A DNA stretch of 64,000 nt. Source: Occultella aeris (GTDB lineage: Bacteria; Actinomycetota; Actinomycetes; Actinomycetales; Beutenbergiaceae). Below are positions 50,886 through 58,932 of the stretch, in pieces. Under the pieces are notes generated by a model. That model was given only the letters and a program-made list of their open reading frames with translations, searched no databases and was not told where the DNA came from. The stretch lies in the NCBI RefSeq assembly GCF_902703175.1, contig NZ_CACRYJ010000067.1, forward strand, positions 48,886-112,885, read 5' to 3'. How positions within the stretch are numbered: position 1 is the first letter of the stretch; every line of letters starts with the position of its first letter. The position numbers and the translations under genes are program-made.

Positions 50886-51134
50886 TCACCACTCCTGACC
50901 GTCGACGAAGAGCGCACGGCGACTTGCAGCCGTGACCTCAGCGGTGAGTTCCTCATCGTCACCGCCGCGCGCGATCGCGTCGTTGGGGCGCCCAGTGACC
51001 GACTCCTGTTCGGCAGCATCGAGATACTTCTCGATGGCCCGCGCATAGAACTCGGACCGAGTCATCCGGAGTTCCTTGGCCGCACGTTCGGCACGGGCGA
51101 ACGTTGCGTCGGGTAGCGAGATGGCCGTCCTCAT
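50886..51134 (-). CDS. Ribbon-helix-helix antitoxin (MazE/CopG-like) without a toxin gene
   Basis: An 82-residue protein. MRTAISLPDATFARAERAAKELRMTRSEFYARAIEKYL is a clear ribbon-helix-helix DNA-binding domain, and the acidic tail ending AASRRALFVDGQEW is typical of an antitoxin's toxin-binding part. In known pairs a mazF or similar toxin overlaps its 3' end. Here the stop lies directly against the stop of the LuxR-type gene, so the toxin is missing. The ATG lies within a palindromic operator, and leaderless or autoregulated translation is possible. Confidence 0.78.
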   Translation of the reverse strand: MRTAISLPDATFARAERAAKELRMTRSEFYARAIEKYLDAAEQESVTGRPNDAIARGGDDEELTAEVTAASRRALFVDGQEW

Positions 51135-51148
51135 ACTCTCGAGTATGA
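51131..51148. promoter_or_regulatory. Palindromic operator TCATACT-CTCG-AGTATGA over the antitoxin start
   Basis: A perfect 7-4-7 palindrome overlaps the antitoxin start codon. Ribbon-helix-helix antitoxins bind such sites in their own promoters, so this is a strong autoregulation candidate. Confidence 0.6.
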
Positions 51149-51301
51149 CCGGGTCGTGCCCATGGCGCGCCAACCGCCTCAGACATCACGGACCGCGTCA
51201 CCACCTCGTTCACATCGTCTGGTGATGTGCCCTCACCACCGCGTTCCGTAGCGTCCCGAACATCGCCGGACTCCCCCGGCCCGGAGCACACGGAGCACAC
51301 C

Positions 51302-51982
51302 ATGACCATCACCAGCACCGGCCTGACCAAGGCCGCCGGCGTCGCGGCCGCGACCGCCGGCGCCATCTTCGTCGCCGTCCAGATCAACCACCCGCCGATG
51401 GTCGCGGCCTCGGTCGAGACCAGCGAGTGGGTCATCCGCTCCACGGCGAAGGCGGTGATGTCGGCTCTCGCACTGGCCGGCATCACCGGCATGTACCTGC
51501 ACACCCGCCGCCGCGCGGGGTGGCTCGGCCTGGTCGGCTACCTGCTCTTCGCCGCTGGATACCTGGCCATGTTCGCCAGCGAGGTCATCGCCGCGGCCGT
51601 CCTGCCCACCGTGGTCGGCAGCCAGCCCGGATACGTGAACGACGTGCTCGTCTCCGCCGCCGGCGGCACCCCAGCCGGTGACATCGGCGGCATGCAGATC
51701 CTGCTGAACCTCGCCGGCATCGGCTACCTGCTCGGCGGCCTCACGTTCGGCATCGCCCTGTTCCGGACCGGCATCCTGGCCCGCTGGGCCAGCATCCTGC
51801 TCGCCGTCGGCGCCGTCGGCACCGCCGCCCTCGCCGTGCTGCCCGAAGGGTACAACCGACCGCTCGCCGTCCCGGTCGGCATCGCTCTGATCGGCCTCGG
51901 CGTCTCGGTGTGGCGCAGCGTGGACCGCTCCCCCACCCCGACGGCGTCCATCGCCTCGGTCCGTGAGCCCGCGGTCCCGTGA
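51302..51982 (+). CDS. Membrane protein, DUF4386-like
   Basis: A 226-residue protein of about six helices (AAGVAAATAGAIFVAVQI, WLGLVGYLLFAAGYLAMFAS, GIGYLLGGLTFGIALFRTGIL, ILLAVGAVGTAALAVLPEGYN), with a short Pro/Thr tail. It has the build of DUF4386-like proteins found beside LAL regulators. CGGAG precedes the ATG at 51302. The stop overlaps the next start (GTGA), so it leads a three-gene unit. Confidence 0.7.
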   Translation: MTITSTGLTKAAGVAAATAGAIFVAVQINHPPMVAASVETSEWVIRSTAKAVMSALALAGITGMYLHTRRRAGWLGLVGYLLFAAGYLAMFASEVIAAAVLPTVVGSQPGYVNDVLVSAAGGTPAGDIGGMQILLNLAGIGYLLGGLTFGIALFRTGILARWASILLAVGAVGTAALAVLPEGYNRPLAVPVGIALIGLGVSVWRSVDRSPTPTASIASVREPAVP

Positions 51983-52542
51983 ACGCCTCCGCAACAACCG
52001 CGGCCAGGCCGGTCGGCTCGCCCACCCGGGCAGCCGGCTGGCCGGTCCCGGTCGCCCCCTTCCAGTTCGTGCCGCGGCTGCGGCGCACCCACCTCGCCTG
52101 GCACCGGCGTGCCGGCCGGGTGCTGGCGGTCGCGGGTCTGCTGGTGGCCGGGTCCGCGCTGTGGATGACGCTGCTGTACGCGGCCAAACCCGGAACCGGT
52201 GACCTGCTGTACGTGTCGCGGCTCGTCTTCGCGAGCGCCATGGCCGCCTTCCTGATCCTCGGCTTCACGGCCGCGCGGCGCCGTGACATCGGAGCCCACC
52301 GTGCCTGGATGATCCGGGCCTACGCGATCGGTCTGGCGGCCGGCACCCAGGTCTTCACCGAGGGCGTCAGCATCGCCGTCTTCGGCGCCGGGGAGCTCAC
52401 CGGAGACCTGGCCAAGGGTGCCGGCTGGGTGATCAACCTCGCTGTGGCGGAGTGGGTAATCCGCAGGCGCACCGCTCCCCGGCGCCGGTCGCGCCGACCC
52501 GGCCAGCGTGCTCAGGTCCCACGGGCGGAGGCCCAGACATGA
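51979..52542 (+). CDS. DUF2306-family membrane protein, N-terminally short
   Basis: A 187-residue protein with the DUF2306 signature PFQFVPRLRRTHLAWHRRAGRV, then helices (VLAVAGLLVAGSALWMTLL, ASAMAAFLILGFTAARRR) and GAHRAWMIRAYAIG. Most members have one or two membrane helices before the PFQF segment; here only about 25 non-hydrophobic residues precede it, so the N-terminus appears shortened. The GTG start overlaps the previous stop, and the next gene overlaps its own (ATGA). Confidence 0.8.
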   Translation: MNASATTAARPVGSPTRAAGWPVPVAPFQFVPRLRRTHLAWHRRAGRVLAVAGLLVAGSALWMTLLYAAKPGTGDLLYVSRLVFASAMAAFLILGFTAARRRDIGAHRAWMIRAYAIGLAAGTQVFTEGVSIAVFGAGELTGDLAKGAGWVINLAVAEWVIRRRTAPRRRSRRPGQRAQVPRAEAQT

Positions 52543-52775
52543 ACGCCTCCGGGCCGAGCACGTACCAGTTGCGGGTCGATGGGCACCTGGATGACCACTG
52601 GTCCACTTTGCTGGGCAACCTCACGGTCACCCGTGAACACGACGGCACCAGCACCCTGACCGGACCGCTTGCCGATCAGGCCCAGCTTCACGCCGTCCTA
52701 GCCACGCTTCGTGACATCGGCGCCACCATCCTCTCGCTCGGCGTCTCCGAACCTGCCGCGGAGAATTCCCGGTGA
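52539..52775 (+). CDS. Small soluble protein downstream of the DUF2306 gene
   Basis: A 78-residue protein (YQLRVDGHLDDHWSTLLG ... TLTGPLADQAQLHAVLATLRDIGATILSL). The pattern, an alternating strand followed by PLADQAQLHxVLxxLRDxGxTLLS, recurs in small proteins encoded near LAL-type regulators. No function is known. GGAGG precedes the ATG, which overlaps the DUF2306 stop. Confidence 0.7.
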   Translation: MNASGPSTYQLRVDGHLDDHWSTLLGNLTVTREHDGTSTLTGPLADQAQLHAVLATLRDIGATILSLGVSEPAAENSR

Positions 52776-52808
52776 CCACGGTGAGCTGCCGGTGTTACGT
52801 TCCGGCGC

Positions 52809-53315
52809 ATGGGCAGGAGGAACTATCTGATCGAGGGCCTCTCCGGCACCGGCAAGACCACGGTCTGCAACGAGCTGCAGCGGCGCGGACACCACGCCGT
52901 GCACGGCGACCGCGAGCTGGCCTACCGAGGTGACCCGGAGACCGGTGAACCCAGGGCGGGCTTCGGGCACGAGCACCACATCTGGGACGTCGACAAGGTG
53001 CAGGCCCTGGTCGCCGACCGGGACCACGCCGCCACCTTCTTCTGTGGCGGCTCGCGGAACTTCTCGAAGTTCATCGACCTGTTCGACGGCGTCTTCGTCC
53101 TCCACGTCGACCTCGGCACCCTGAACCGGCGGCTCGACGAGCGCCCGGACGAGGACTGGGGCGGCGGGCAACCGACGGAACGCGATCGCATCATCGGCTG
53201 GCACCACACGAACGGGGACGTCCCGGCCGGTGGCGTCGCCATCGACTCCACCGCGCCGATCGGGCAGGTCGTGGACGAGATCCTTCGTCACTGCGAGAAG
53301 CAAGGCGGTGGGTGA
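52809..53315 (+). CDS. P-loop nucleotide kinase-like protein
   Basis: A 168-residue P-loop protein with Walker A GLSGTGKTTVCNEL at about residues 10-23 and a later LDERPDEDWGGGQPTERDR segment resembling a lid of small-molecule kinases. The family resembles AAA_18/nucleoside-kinase-like proteins of actinobacteria. The start has no good ribosome site, and the gene lies 33 bp after the small protein. It converges on the flavin reductase gene, 3 bp away. Substrate unknown. Confidence 0.75.
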   Translation: MGRRNYLIEGLSGTGKTTVCNELQRRGHHAVHGDRELAYRGDPETGEPRAGFGHEHHIWDVDKVQALVADRDHAATFFCGGSRNFSKFIDLFDGVFVLHVDLGTLNRRLDERPDEDWGGGQPTERDRIIGWHHTNGDVPAGGVAIDSTAPIGQVVDEILRHCEKQGGG

Positions 53316-53318
53316 AGG

Positions 53319-53864
53319 TCACGCGACGCTCGCCCGCGTCGCGGGCACCGCTGTCGTCGTGCGGAAGTCGCGGTTCCATCGCAGCAGCGGGGTGCTGTGC
53401 TGATGGACGCTGCCACGGGTGACCTCCCCGACCAGGAGGAACTGGTCGTGCACCGGCAGCACCGTATGGGCCCGCGCCCAGAGTGTCACGAGCGCGTCGG
53501 GCAGCCAGAGCGGCCCTTCCGGTGAGGACTCCGCTCCCGTCGCAGCGAGCGCGTCGAGCCGTTCGGCGGGCGAGGTGCGGGTGGTGAGCGCCCGCACCAG
53601 CGGCAGGTGCTGGGTGCCGAGCACCGACACGGCCCAGGTCGCCCCGCCGGTAATGACCGGAAGCGCGTCCCGGTTCCCGCCGACGGACAGGGCGATGGTG
53701 AACGGGTCCACGGAGGCGGTCAGCACGGACGCGGCGATGAAGAACCGGTCGCCGGCGTCGTCGCGGACGGACACCAACGTCACTCCGCTCCCGTAGAGGG
53801 CGAAGCTGTCATAGAGCGAGGGCACGTCCCGCTGGGTCACTCCGGCTGTGCGATGACCACTCAC
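53319..53864 (-). CDS. Flavin reductase-like, FMN-binding split-barrel protein
   Basis: A 181-residue split-barrel flavoprotein ([54 protein letters not shown]), the fold of NAD(P)H:flavin reductases that supply reduced flavin. Its GTG start overlaps the stop of sodA (GTGA), so translation is coupled to superoxide dismutase. That pairing is unusual, and reduced flavin itself generates superoxide, so a role in redox cycling under oxidative stress is plausible. Confidence 0.82.
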   Translation of the reverse strand: MSGHRTAGVTQRDVPSLYDSFALYGSGVTLVSVRDDAGDRFFIAASVLTASVDPFTIALSVGGNRDALPVITGGATWAVSVLGTQHLPLVRALTTRTSPAERLDALAATGAESSPEGPLWLPDALVTLWARAHTVLPVHDQFLLVGEVTRGSVHQHSTPLLRWNRDFRTTTAVPATRASVA

Positions 53865-54460
53865 CTGGTGACGGCGGCGAACCGGGTGGCCACGTCGGCC
53901 CAGCTCGCGATCTCCCAGAATGCCTTCACGTAGTCCGCGCGCACGTTCCGGTAGTCCAGGTAGTAGGCGTGCTCCCACACGTCCAACTGCAGCAGCGGCG
54001 TCACGCCGAGTGGCGCGTTGCCCTGCTGATCGAACAACTGGAACACCACGGGCTTCGCGCCCAGGTGATCCCAGGCGAGCACTGCCCATCCGGACCCTTG
54101 CACCCCCAATGCGGTGGCGGTGAAGTACGCCCTGAACGCCTCGAACGAGCCGAAGTGGTCGCCGATCGCCGCGGCGAGCTCGCCCTCGGGAGCACCGCCA
54201 CCGTCCGGGGAGAGGTTCTGCCAGAACACGCTGTGGTTGAGGTGCCCGCCCAGGTTGAACGCGAGGTCCTTCTCCAGCTTGTTCACGTTCGCGAAGTTCC
54301 CCGTGGCCCGGGCCTCCTCGAGTTGCTCCAGCGCGGTGTTCGCGCCGGTCACGTAGGCCTGGTGGTGCTTGGAGTGGTGCAACTCCATCACCTCCGCCGA
54401 GATGTGCGGGGCGAGCGCGGAGTAGTCGTAGGGCAGGTCGGGCAGCGAGTACGTGGTCAT
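53861..54460 (-). CDS. sodA: Superoxide dismutase, Mn/Fe type
   Basis: A 199-residue Mn/Fe superoxide dismutase that converts superoxide into oxygen and hydrogen peroxide. The four metal ligands are visible: His in [12 protein letters not shown], His in [12 protein letters not shown], and Asp and His in [11 protein letters not shown]. The [13 protein letters not shown] and [12 protein letters not shown] segments are diagnostic. The ATG at 54460 has AAGGA upstream. Upstream lies a promoter with a 19-bp spacer and an inverted repeat of MerR/SoxR type. No signal peptide is present. Metal specificity is not settled. Confidence 0.97.
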   Translation of the reverse strand: MTTYSLPDLPYDYSALAPHISAEVMELHHSKHHQAYVTGANTALEQLEEARATGNFANVNKLEKDLAFNLGGHLNHSVFWQNLSPDGGGAPEGELAAAIGDHFGSFEAFRAYFTATALGVQGSGWAVLAWDHLGAKPVVFQLFDQQGNAPLGVTPLLQLDVWEHAYYLDYRNVRADYVKAFWEIASWADVATRFAAVTR

Positions 54461-54489
54461 GGACGATCCTTTCGAGTGGTCGTCCCACG

Positions 54490-54520
54490 ACGGTAGAACC
54501 TCAACCGCAGTTGAGATCAA
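54490..54520 (-). promoter_or_regulatory. MerR/SoxR-like promoter of sodA: 19-bp spacer with CTCAAC-N4-GTTGAG
   Basis: On the minus strand a -35 TTGATC (54520-54515) and a -10 TACCGT (54495-54490) are 19 bp apart. The inverted repeat CTCAAC/GTTGAG (54500-54515) lies in the spacer. A long spacer with a central dyad is the hallmark of MerR-family promoters, and the dyad resembles the SoxR box. No MerR gene is in the window. Confidence 0.55.
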
Positions 54521-54700
54521 ATCTGGGGTGGGATGGACGGCGGCGAACGATGCGAACTCGGGCGTCGCGGGGTGGCATGCAAAAGACGATGCGACGATGT
54601 GCTGGGGCGGACAGACTGCAGGAAGAACTCCGGGCGCCGATCAGATCGTCACCCGTGACGATCTGGTTGCGCACCCTCACCTACGCAAGGAGCCCTCAGC

Positions 54701-55069
54701 ATGACCAACGAGAACGAACGCGGCTATGCCATCGCCCAGCTGGAGGACGTCGAGGTCGGACCGGAGATTCTCGAGTACATGTCGCGCATCGAGTCCACGT
54801 TCGCCCCGTTCGGCGGCGAGTGGCTCGTCCACGGAACGCTCCCGCAGGTACTCGAGGGGCACGTGCCGGGCAACATCGTCATCATCGCGTTCCCGAGCCC
54901 GGACGCGGCACATCGCTGGTACGCCTCACCCGCCTACCAGGAGATCGTCGAACTGCGGGTCGCGCACTCACGTTCCACGCTTGCGGTGCTGACCGGGGTC
55001 AAGCCGGGCTACCGCGCCGAGGCAACCGTCGCCGCGCTGCGGGCGGCCGTGGCGGAGTCCTCCGGCTGA
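54701..55069 (+). CDS. DUF1330-family protein
   Basis: A 122-residue ferredoxin-like alpha/beta-barrel protein: GYAIAQLEDVEVGPEILEYMSRIE, GGEWLVHGTLPQVLEGH, then AHRWYASPAYQEIVELR, the family's landmark. AAGGAGCCCTCAGC precedes the ATG. Members are dimeric small proteins of unknown reaction. It stands alone, about 240 bp from sodA, in a region with no other gene. Confidence 0.85.
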   Translation: MTNENERGYAIAQLEDVEVGPEILEYMSRIESTFAPFGGEWLVHGTLPQVLEGHVPGNIVIIAFPSPDAAHRWYASPAYQEIVELRVAHSRSTLAVLTGVKPGYRAEATVAALRAAVAESSG

Positions 55070-55269
55070 CGCGTTCGGGCACGACGTCGAGATCCATTCC
55101 TCGAACCGTGCCGCATGGTCCGACAGCCGCCCCCGGTGCTAGCGTGGTCGGGCGCACTTTGGGGTGCCACCCGTCCGCGGAAAGGGCCGAGCCCACCCGA
55201 TCTCCCCTCGAGTTGACCAACGGTCTCTCTTGCCGGACAGCGGACGTCGGCGTCACGGAGGGAACCGTC

Positions 55270-56502
55270 ATGACCGGGCACGCAACCATCCCCGAGCACA
55301 TCGACCTTGACCAGGCCCGCAAGCGAGCCCGGGAACTACTCACCGAGTTGCGCCGTCACGAGCCGGCGACCAAGCTCGCCTTGGCCCAGCACCGGGTCGC
55401 GCAGGGGCTCGGCTTCAGCACCTGGCCGGCCCTGGTCCGCGCCAACGAGCGCTTCACGGCGGCCGCGCCGGACGGCTTCGCCTGGCACCGCATCACCCGA
55501 GTGTCGATCGTGTGCTTCCGCACCGACCCGGGCGCCGAGTCCGGCGCCGTCGTCGCGCTCTACCGGCACGACGGCGGGTGGCTGCTCCCGAGTGATCGTC
55601 GTCTTCCCGGGGAGGATGTCTGGGACGACAGCGTGCTGCGGATTGCCCTGGCGCGGATGGGGTTCCGACGTCAGGGCACCCATCTGCTCGCCGTCGATGC
55701 GAGCCGTCGCCACTGTGTGTTCTGGGTGGACGGGGACCCCTACCAGGGTGAGCGCCCCCACCGCGGTGACGCGCAGTGGTGGACCGGTCCCGCCGATGCG
55801 GCGGCCGAACTGCTGGCGGCCCAGGGAGACGGCGCTCTCGCCCGGCTCGTGCTGGCAGCGGACGAGGCTCGCCGCACAATCACCTACGACCAGGTGGTAG
55901 CCGACAACCAGCGCACCCTGGTCGGCCCCTACCTGCGGGCGGACACCCCGCAGGGAGGATCCGGCTTCGGCGGTACCGCCCGCGACTGGCGCGACGCCCG
56001 TGGCGTGCTCGCCGACGCCCTCGATCCCGGGCGGGCGTCGAGCACCTTCCTCGACCTCGCGTGTGCCAACGGGCACCTTGCGGTCAGCATGGTCGGCTGG
56101 GGCGCCGAGCGGGGCGCCGAGGTGATCCCGTACGGCGTCGACATCGCCCCGGAACTCGTCGAGCGGGCCCGGGAGCTGCATCCCGAGGTCGCCGACCACT
56201 TCTGGATCGGCGACGCACTGACGTGGCAACACCCCGACGACAAGCAGTTCGACCTGGTCCACATGCTGCTCGACGTGATCCCTGAAGATCGGCACGCACA
56301 ACTGATCGACCACCTGTTGGCAGAGGTGGTCGCCCCGGGCGGGCGGCTGCTCCTCAGTCAGTACGGTCCGGTGCGGCCGGCACTGGCGCCCGAAGCCGTG
56401 GTCGAGCGTCTCGGTCACCGGGTGGCCGGACGGTGCCGCTCGCCGCAGCGGCGCGGGCGTCCGGACCCGGGTCGTGCGAGCGTGTGGCTCGAGCGATCGT
56501 GA
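55270..56502 (+). CDS. Three-domain protein: Clp-N-like helical motif, degenerate Nudix, SAM methyltransferase
   Basis: A 410-residue protein. Residues about 5-60 (EHIDLDQARKRARELLTELRRH ... GLGFSTWPALVR) form a helical module seen at the start of some ankyrin and glyoxalase-superfamily proteins. Residues about 94-135 read like a Nudix domain (VVALYRHDGGWLLPSDRRL.PGED), but the Nudix-box REL-EEG glutamates are replaced (SVLRIALARMGF). From about residue 215 a class I methyltransferase follows, with motif I FLDLACANGHL (residues 260-270), then YGVDIAPELVERA. GGAGGG precedes the ATG. The substrate is unknown. Confidence 0.78.
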   Translation: MTGHATIPEHIDLDQARKRARELLTELRRHEPATKLALAQHRVAQGLGFSTWPALVRANERFTAAAPDGFAWHRITRVSIVCFRTDPGAESGAVVALYRHDGGWLLPSDRRLPGEDVWDDSVLRIALARMGFRRQGTHLLAVDASRRHCVFWVDGDPYQGERPHRGDAQWWTGPADAAAELLAAQGDGALARLVLAADEARRTITYDQVVADNQRTLVGPYLRADTPQGGSGFGGTARDWRDARGVLADALDPGRASSTFLDLACANGHLAVSMVGWGAERGAEVIPYGVDIAPELVERARELHPEVADHFWIGDALTWQHPDDKQFDLVHMLLDVIPEDRHAQLIDHLLAEVVAPGGRLLLSQYGPVRPALAPEAVVERLGHRVAGRCRSPQRRGRPDPGRASVWLERS

Positions 56503-56589
56503 TGCCCGCCCCGCCCCGGGCGCGACGGAGGATGATGCCACTGTTGCGTCGTTCGCATCGCCACGCCAATCACAGATCGGACAAGCCAC

Positions 56590-56904
56590 ATGACCACCAA
56601 GATCACAGTCATCTACGACAACCCGACCGACCCCGAGGCATTCGAGCGGGCCTTCACGGACTCGAACCAGGTGGAACTGGCACGCGCGCTCCCCGGCCTC
56701 GAACGCCTGGAGTCGTCCAAGGTCTGGCCGAAGGAAGACGGCTCGCCAACTCCTGCCCACCGCCTCATCGACCTGTACTTTCCCGACTACGACACAGCGT
56801 CGGCAGCGGTCACCACCGCTGCAGCAGCCGCGCTGTTCCCGGCAATCCTCGGGATCGCGTCCGGCGGCGTTCGTATCGTGTTTGCCGACGTGGAACAGAC
56901 CTGA
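56590..56904 (+). CDS. EthD-family protein
   Basis: A 104-residue EthD-fold protein (IYDNPTDPEAFERAFTDSNQ, RLIDLYFPDYDTASAAV). EthD proteins are small ferredoxin-like dimers, usually involved in aromatic or ether breakdown or in polyketide-type cyclisation. It converges on the enolase-family gene, 34 bp away. Distinct function unknown. Confidence 0.82.
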   Translation: MTTKITVIYDNPTDPEAFERAFTDSNQVELARALPGLERLESSKVWPKEDGSPTPAHRLIDLYFPDYDTASAAVTTAAAAALFPAILGIASGGVRIVFADVEQT

Positions 56905-56938
56905 GAGACCGCCACCGTTCGCGATCAGCGGCCCCCAA

Positions 56939-58123
56939 TCAGAAGCTCGTCGGAAGCCAGTCCGGGTTGCGCTCGTCCACATGGAACCGGGCGTAGTAGT
57001 CGCCCACCTCGCCGAAGTGGCGCTCGTACTTGTCCATCTTCTCGGGATCCAGCTCAACCCCGAGGCCGGGTCCGGTCGGGACCGCGATGGCGCCGTCGAC
57101 ATAGGGCAGCTTGCCGCCCGCGATGATGTCATCGGTGAGGTAGTGGTAGTGCGCGTCCCCGGCCGTCGTCATCTCCGGAATGGTCGACGCCGTGTGCAGC
57201 ATCGCGGCCAGCTCCACGCCGAACTCGACCCCGGAGTGCATCGCCACCCCGAGCCCGAACGTGCGGCACACGGCGGCAAGGTCCTTCACCCCGCGTGGTC
57301 CCTGCCAGTAGTGGATGTCGGTGAGCACGATGTCCACGGCGTCCATCCGGACGGCCGGGCCGAGGTCGTCGAACCTCGCCGGGTACATGTTCGTCGCGAT
57401 CGGGATGCGCACCTGCGCCCGCACCGCGGCGTTGCCCGTCAGCCCCCAGGCCGGGTCCTCGAACCACTCCGGGGCGACCGCCTCCAACCGGCGCCCGATC
57501 CGCACCGCGGTCGGCACCGACCACCCGCCGTTGGGATCGATGCGGAGCCGGTAGGAGGAGCCGAACCGGTCCCGGCAGAGCTCGAGCACTCGCGCCTCCT
57601 CCGCCGGGTCCAGCACCCCGGCCTTGAGCTTCATCGCGCTCACCCCGAGCGTCTCGGTCAGCTCCTCGCACTGATCGGCCATGTCCTCGGCGGTGGTGTC
57701 GTCACCGCCTCCGGGCCGGTCGTAGCGCCAGAACAGGTACGCGATGAACGGGATCCGCTCCCGCACCCGGCCGCCGAGCAGATCGGAGAGGGGACGGCCC
57801 AGCGCCTTGCCCTGGATGTCCAGGCAGGCCATCTCGATCGCTGCGTAGAGCCGGTCGTTGGAGAGGTAGTAGATGGCCTTCAGCGTCTTCAGCTTCAGCA
57901 GCTCGAGCCGGAACGGGTCCGCGCCGATGATGCGGGGGCGTAGCCGCTCGAACGCGCCGCGCTGGTCGCCACCACCCACCTCGCCCAGGCCCACGAGGCC
58001 CTCGTCGGTGATGAGTTCCAGGATCGTGCGGATGAAGTAGCCGGGGTGCACCCCCGTGTTGTGACGCAGTTTCGCGTTGGTGGGGATCGCCACCGTGCGC
58101 ACCCTCAAGTCCACGATCTTCAT
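56939..58123 (-). CDS. Enolase-superfamily dehydratase, glucarate dehydratase-like
   Basis: A 394-residue enolase-superfamily enzyme. Catalytic elements match glucarate dehydratase: Lys165/Lys167 (MKLKAG), metal ligands Asp196 and Asn198 region (RIDPNGGW), Glu222 (EWFEDPAWG), Asn245 (IATNMYPARFDDL), and the Asp269-His296 pair (TDIHYWQGP, VAMHSGVEFG). The C-terminus GPGLGVELDPEKMDKY fits the family. It should dehydrate an acid sugar such as glucarate to a 2-keto-3-deoxy acid. It is divergent from the RraA-like aldolase gene across a candidate IclR operator region. Confidence 0.88.
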   Translation of the reverse strand: MKIVDLRVRTVAIPTNAKLRHNTGVHPGYFIRTILELITDEGLVGLGEVGGGDQRGAFERLRPRIIGADPFRLELLKLKTLKAIYYLSNDRLYAAIEMACLDIQGKALGRPLSDLLGGRVRERIPFIAYLFWRYDRPGGGDDTTAEDMADQCEELTETLGVSAMKLKAGVLDPAEEARVLELCRDRFGSSYRLRIDPNGGWSVPTAVRIGRRLEAVAPEWFEDPAWGLTGNAAVRAQVRIPIATNMYPARFDDLGPAVRMDAVDIVLTDIHYWQGPRGVKDLAAVCRTFGLGVAMHSGVEFGVELAAMLHTASTIPEMTTAGDAHYHYLTDDIIAGGKLPYVDGAIAVPTGPGLGVELDPEKMDKYERHFGEVGDYYARFHVDERNPDWLPTSF

Positions 58124-58147
58124 CGATCCACACTCCCATGTGTTGCG

Positions 58148-58209
58148 CTATTCAGAACATGCTTGCGTTCATCACAACGAATGTTACCTTGTGGTGCACC
58201 CATCACAAC
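58148..58209. promoter_or_regulatory. Divergent promoter with repeated ATCACAAC motifs (IclR candidate)
   Basis: ATCACAAC occurs at 58171-58178 and 58202-58209, 31 bp apart. A minus-strand TTGTGA-N17-TGAATA (58177-58149) is matched by TTGTGA-N17-TGATTA upstream of the IclR gene at 60596-60568, with about 19 of 30 positions shared. That shared element is the best operator candidate for the IclR regulator. Confidence 0.5.
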
Positions 58210-58230
58210 TACGACGACGAGGTCATCGCG

Positions 58231-58929
58231 ATGAACCCCTACGAGTACGCCCTGCCCGTTCCCGAGCTCATCGAGCGCTACCGCAGGACCTACTCGGGCG
58301 CCGTGTACGACATCCTCGACGAGATGGGCTATCCCCACCAGGCCCTGGCCACCGAGCTGAAGCCGGTGAAGGACCACTGGGTCATCGCCGGACCGGCGTT
58401 CACCCTCAAGGGCATCCCGGACCCCACCGGCGACCCGAGCCTGCGCGAGCGGCGCATCCACATGTTCGAGGCCATGAAGGCCGCCGGCGTCCCGATCGTT
58501 GATGTGCGCGACACCAGCTTCGACAACCAGGCCGCCCACTACGGCGAGATGAACGCCACCGTCGGGGCGGCCAACGGCGTGGTGGGCGCCGTGGTCGACG
58601 GCGGATCGCGCGACACCCGGTTCCTGGTGGACCGGGACTTCCCAGTGTTCTGCCGCTACCTCACCCCGGTGGAGGCGGTGAAGCGCTGGAGCTACTACGA
58701 CTGGCAGATCACGGTCGGCCTGCGTGGCGCGCTCACGTCCGTGGTGCCGGTCTCCCCCGGCGACTTCATCCTCGGCGACCTCGACGGCGTGGTGGTGATC
58801 CCGAAGGACCTCACGGTGGAGGTGCTCGAGCGCACCGAGGAACTGGTGCAGCGCGAGGACGAGGTGCGGGCGGAGTTCCTGGCGAGCCCGGACCCGGTGG
58901 CGGTCTACCGCAAGCACGGCCGGCTCTGA
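58231..58929 (+). CDS. RraA-like aldolase (4-hydroxy-4-methyl-2-oxoglutarate aldolase family)
   Basis: A 232-residue RraA-fold protein (GAVYDILDEMGYPHQALATELKP, GAVVDGGSRDTRFLVDRDFPVFCRY, PGDFILGDLDGVVVIPKDL). These segments match the HMG/CHA aldolase group, which cleave 4-hydroxy-2-oxo acids with a divalent metal. I chose the ATG at 58231, with GAGG upstream; the longer frame crosses the operator. The gene is divergent from the dehydratase, fitting a pathway in which the dehydratase product is cleaved by an aldolase. Confidence 0.85.
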   Translation: MNPYEYALPVPELIERYRRTYSGAVYDILDEMGYPHQALATELKPVKDHWVIAGPAFTLKGIPDPTGDPSLRERRIHMFEAMKAAGVPIVDVRDTSFDNQAAHYGEMNATVGAANGVVGAVVDGGSRDTRFLVDRDFPVFCRYLTPVEAVKRWSYYDWQITVGLRGALTSVVPVSPGDFILGDLDGVVVIPKDLTVEVLERTEELVQREDEVRAEFLASPDPVAVYRKHGRL

Positions 58930-58932
58930 CCC

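Noticed and set aside
55336..57132. 598-residue minus-strand frame opposite the methyltransferase
   Set aside because: It crosses into unrelated genes and lacks any motif; the plus strand has a ribosome site and methyltransferase motif I.
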